Assembly (NCBI GenBank): GCA_903858115.1
Contig: CAIOHR010000349.1
Span: 1-64,000, forward strand
Source: an uncultured Pirellula sp.
GTDB lineage: Bacteria; Planctomycetota; Planctomycetia; Pirellulales; Pirellulaceae
Direction: 5' to 3'
Length of the DNA: 64,000 nt
Shown here: positions 61,328 through 64,000 of the stretch, in pieces
Position numbering within the stretch: the stretch's first letter is position 1
Layout: each line of letters starts with the position of its first letter
Program-made: the position numbers and the translations under genes
The notes under the pieces: generated by a model
The model's database searches: none
What the model was told of the DNA's origin: nothing
What the model saw: only the letters and a program-made list of their open reading frames with translations

Positions 61328-61352
61328 GTTTGTTGTTCTTGGTTCTTGGTCC
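61328..61352. repeat. AAGAACC leader repeat upstream of hydrolase
   Basis: Minus strand AAGGACCAAGAACCAAGAAC lies directly before the ATG at 61327. The rest of the gap to 61482 holds no recognisable feature. Confidence 0.75.
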
Positions 61353-61482
61353 TTAGTTTCAAGTTGAAGCGGGGTGGAGAACAGCCCACTCGAAAGGATT
61401 CTCGCGGCGGGCCGTCAGCGCCGTTCTGAAAATGTAGCAATCAGCCGGTTTGAAAACGCTGTTTGCGTCCCCTTCGTTTGCT

Positions 61483-62787
61483 TCAATTCAAACCTATTCC
61501 TCCGTATTTCGGGAATATGTCCGGAGACGGGAAGCGTTCTTCCAAATGGCCTTCTGTGTATTCCTCCCGTGGCGCCGCGTCGTCGGGCCAGTTCATCGGT
61601 CGGATTCGGACAATCCTCCCAGGACGAATGCCCTCAATGATCTGGTTCACCTTAATTCGGATCTGGATCCCGCTGCTGCCCAGCGGGATCTCTTTGTCCT
61701 GCTTCATCACTTCTAGGATGGGGCCCGAGATGGCTACCAGGGAATCCCTAACCGTCCCATACTCATGCTTCAAATTCGCTTCGGACGCAGCGACCTGTCC
61801 ATCGATGCCCTTCTGGAAATCGGCATAGAGGGAAGGTTCCATGCCGCCGAACAAGGTCGCGGTCACTGTGGCGTTGCCGAACTTGCCATACTCGACGGCA
61901 TCCACCCATGCGGGCATCCAGCGGCTCCGGATCAGCTCCCGATGCACCTCGATCTGGTGCTGGGTGGCACGCTGGATCGCCGTCTCATCCAACCAGATAT
62001 CGGAGATACGAAGTCGATTGCCAACACGTCGCTCCCAGTGCCCATCCGGTTTCCAAGTGATTCCCAGATGGACGACCTGACCGCCGAGGGATTTCTTCCC
62101 GTCGGCAGGCCACAGGCCTTCGGCAATCAAGTCCTCGAGCCCGAGCTGCTCGCGACCGCGCCAAAAACGGGTCGCAGCATCGATGGTCATCTGTAGTTCG
62201 CCTTCCTTGCCCTCTCCGCCTGCCTTGGGTTCACGATTGGCAACGATCATCCCTTTTTTGTTTCCGTTGAGCGCCACCTCCTGCAACTTCCAGACTTTGC
62301 CCTCCCGGAGGCAGAAACTGGACTCGTCCTCCAGCAGGATGGCGTGGTTCTCCGCGGGTTGGGTGACGCTGGCTTTGGTGACGACCGGCACGGAGGAGAG
62401 TTTTGGATCTGGTGGCAGATAAAAGCGACCATGCATCATGGTGCCGAGCGGGACATCCCTGAGATCCGCTGGCGCACCGTGATAGCGGACCATGCCATAG
62501 GGGAGCATGGCAAAGGGGCTCGGGGCCGTGGAGTGCAGCAACTCTCCGCCAGTCACGCGGATGCTGCCGCGGCGATTGGCATGGTCCACGAACATGAGTT
62601 GGCCGTCGTAGGCTTTGGCCTTTTCCAAAGGGGGGAACTTTCCCGCCTCGGGCCGGAAGGGGGCGGCTACGCCGGTTCCTGGTTCTTGGTTCTTTGTGCT
62701 TGGTTCTTGGCCGGCGGATGACGCATGGACAACTAACGAGCAAGCAAGCAACAACAACGAATAACGAGGAACAAAGAACGTTTTCAT
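61483..62787 (-). CDS. Exported protein of unrecognised family (paralogue of 53429-54706)
   Basis: 434 residues with signal peptide ([18 protein letters not shown]). Shared blocks with 53429-54706: [90 protein letters not shown]. Residues about 27-40 ([12 protein letters not shown]) are encoded by an AAGAACC-type repeat that has entered the coding sequence. It overlaps the DUF1552 gene 62784 by 4 bases (ATGA), a firm sign that the two work in one pathway. Function unknown; structural or binding role is possible. Confidence 0.82.
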   Translation of the reverse strand: MKTFFVPRYSLLLLACSLVVHASSAGQEPSTKNQEPGTGVAAPFRPEAGKFPPLEKAKAYDGQLMFVDHANRRGSIRVTGGELLHSTAPSPFAMLPYGMVRYHGAPADLRDVPLGTMMHGRFYLPPDPKLSSVPVVTKASVTQPAENHAILLEDESSFCLREGKVWKLQEVALNGNKKGMIVANREPKAGGEGKEGELQMTIDAATRFWRGREQLGLEDLIAEGLWPADGKKSLGGQVVHLGITWKPDGHWERRVGNRLRISDIWLDETAIQRATQHQIEVHRELIRSRWMPAWVDAVEYGKFGNATVTATLFGGMEPSLYADFQKGIDGQVAASEANLKHEYGTVRDSLVAISGPILEVMKQDKEIPLGSSGIQIRIKVNQIIEGIRPGRIVRIRPMNWPDDAAPREEYTEGHLEERFPSPDIFPKYGGIGLN

Positions 62788-64000
62788 AGTGCGATGACCT
62801 TATTGCTGTCGCCAAACTTGTCGGTTTCAACGCCCATGCGCTGGGCCATGAGGAGCAGGAGGTTGCTCATGTGGGCGTCGGTGTTGACCGGGCGGCTGCA
62901 GAGCTGATAATGCGCGCTGGTAAGCGCTCCGTCCGCGCCGAGCGCGTAGCCTTGGAAGCCTTTGGCGTCCTTGTTGAAGTCGAGATGACTTCCATGCTTC
63001 AGGCCCAGGTCCGAGCCGCCGGCGAGCACCAACGGGAGGTTGGCATTGCCGTGACTGTGGCCGTAGCACATGCCGCTGCCGAAGAGGGCCATCGTCGAGC
63101 CCAAAAGCGGCTTGCCACCGAGATCCTTGGTCTCGGCGAGCCGAGTCAGGAAGTAGCTGAACTGCTCGATGGCGAAGGTGTCGTATTTGGTGAGCTTTTC
63201 CATGTAGCCCGGATCGCCGCCATGGTGGCTGAGCTGATGGCGCGACTCGGTGATGCCGATTTCAGGGATGGAAAAGGCGTCTCCCTCGCCACCCAGACTG
63301 AAGGTGGCCACACGGGTCACGTCGGTCTGGAAGGCCAGCACCATAAGGTCATAGACCGTGCGGAAATAATCGCCCGCCATGGTGGCGGCAACGTCGCGGT
63401 TGGTGCGCTTTCGGTCGGCGTCGGAGACCGCGGGCAACGGCGTGTCGAGCCACGTATCGGCCCTGCGTGTGCGGATCTCTGCCTCACGCACCGAGGTAAG
63501 GTATTGTTCCATGCGCCCTTTGTCCGCCGCCCCCAAGTCTTTATCGAGCTGGCGCACTTCGTCGAGGTTGGCGTCGAGGACGCTCCCCTTGCGACGCAAG
63601 TTCCTCCTTTGGACCGCCTTGCCCCCTTTCGGCTCTTCAAACATCGACGCGAAGATCTCACTGCAACGACGCATCGCCGGCAGCCGCACGCCATCCGCTG
63701 TCCAGGCGAGCGAAGCACCCGTGAGGGCGACATCCATCGAGGGGTAACGGGTGTGCGGCGCCGTGATCTCCGCCATCTTTTGGTCCACGGAAATGGTGTT
63801 GCGATCCGTAGGGCCCATCTTGCCGCCGGTGAGCCACACGTTGATGCAGCCGTGGTCGTGGCCGAGGGCTCCCGGGTGATGCAGCCCGCTGATAGGCGTG
63901 ATGACTTCGCGATGCTTCTCGAGCGGCTTGAGTGACCGGGAAAACTCGTAGTCTTTTCCCGGCTTGGTGATCTGGTAGTTGAGCGAATGGACGCCATTGG
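62784..64000 (-). CDS. DUF1552 family protein, 5' end outside window (canonical HxxSHH)
   Basis: Partial; the coding frame continues to the right edge ([20 protein letters not shown] and [17 protein letters not shown] are visible upstream of the first in-window start), so the Tat leader is outside. Family features: [39 protein letters not shown], the defining HQLSHH (about 63227-63244), and [20 protein letters not shown]. Closest in-window relative is 55043-56404. It is coupled to the unrecognised exported protein downstream. Confidence 0.92.
   Translation of the reverse strand, partial: NGVHSLNYQITKPGKDYEFSRSLKPLEKHREVITPISGLHHPGALGHDHGCINVWLTGGKMGPTDRNTISVDQKMAEITAPHTRYPSMDVALTGASLAWTADGVRLPAMRRCSEIFASMFEEPKGGKAVQRRNLRRKGSVLDANLDEVRQLDKDLGAADKGRMEQYLTSVREAEIRTRRADTWLDTPLPAVSDADRKRTNRDVAATMAGDYFRTVYDLMVLAFQTDVTRVATFSLGGEGDAFSIPEIGITESRHQLSHHGGDPGYMEKLTKYDTFAIEQFSYFLTRLAETKDLGGKPLLGSTMALFGSGMCYGHSHGNANLPLVLAGGSDLGLKHGSHLDFNKDAKGFQGYALGADGALTSAHYQLCSRPVNTDAHMSNLLLLMAQRMGVETDKFGDSNKVIAL

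Noticed and set aside
1-64000. tRNA, rRNA, riboswitch or replication origin
   Set aside because: No cloverleaf-like segment, rRNA motif, known riboswitch core or DnaA-box cluster was noticed while reading; absence by eye is not proof.

Overview
The window comes from a PVC-superphylum bacterium (Verrucomicrobiota or Planctomycetota; the sequence does not settle which). The reason is the repeated occurrence of gene families that are expanded almost only there: cytochrome-c-like PSCyt1/DUF1549/DUF1553 proteins beside DUF1501 proteins (three sets), and DUF1592-group proteins beside DUF1552 proteins (three full pairs, plus a fourth DUF1552 gene cut by the right edge). Nearly all are exported (Sec or Tat signals) and lie on the minus strand. 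No rRNA, tRNA or CRISPR array was seen.

Layout. 0-6.4 kb: minus-strand cluster PSD1, DUF1501, beta-propeller, DUF1080 (cut by the left edge), facing a PAS-AraC regulator at 6.7 kb. 7.5-12.2 kb: an SDR fragment, then a second DUF1501/PSD1 pair. The roughly 210-bp AraC/PSD1 intergenic region at 6.45 kb is repeated at 12.33 kb, where it lies between a DUF1080 stub and an AraC stub. 12.8-15.2 kb: a lone plus-strand exported protein of unknown function. 15.6-26 kb: a minus-strand carbohydrate operon (giant four-domain sialidase-like protein, gutted bile-acid/Na+ symporter remnant, APH-type kinase, HpaI-type aldolase, TIM-barrel/NTF2 fusion, second sialidase-like protein). 26.2-38.3 kb: two DUF1552 + giant DUF1592 pairs, with a RAYT (REP-associated transposase) gene between them and matching palindromes scattered through the region, one of them inside a coding sequence.

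38.3-48.0 kb: a metabolic island. A FadR-type GntR regulator faces a plus-strand operon: 2-hydroxyacid dehydrogenase, FAH-family hydrolase, MFS transporter, GxxExxY (PDDEXK_3-type) protein, SDR, fused E1 alpha/beta, E2. Most of the wide intercistronic gaps hold one of two further palindromic repeat families. The gene set suggests uptake and oxidation of a sugar acid or aromatic acid to an acyl-CoA; the substrate cannot be read from sequence. 48-64 kb: more exported PSD-type genes, an ABM-domain protein, a 54-residue ORF, two alpha/beta hydrolases and two paralogous exported proteins of an unrecognised family that neighbour DUF1501/DUF1552 genes.

The region has been rebuilt many times: at least six gene remnants, three palindromic repeat families, duplicated regulatory DNA, and short A/C-rich tandem repeats just upstream of, and sometimes inside, the exported-protein genes. 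The most interesting signals are the RAYT/REP-1 system, the REP-2 pair bracketing a predicted nuclease gene, and the duplicated divergent promoter.
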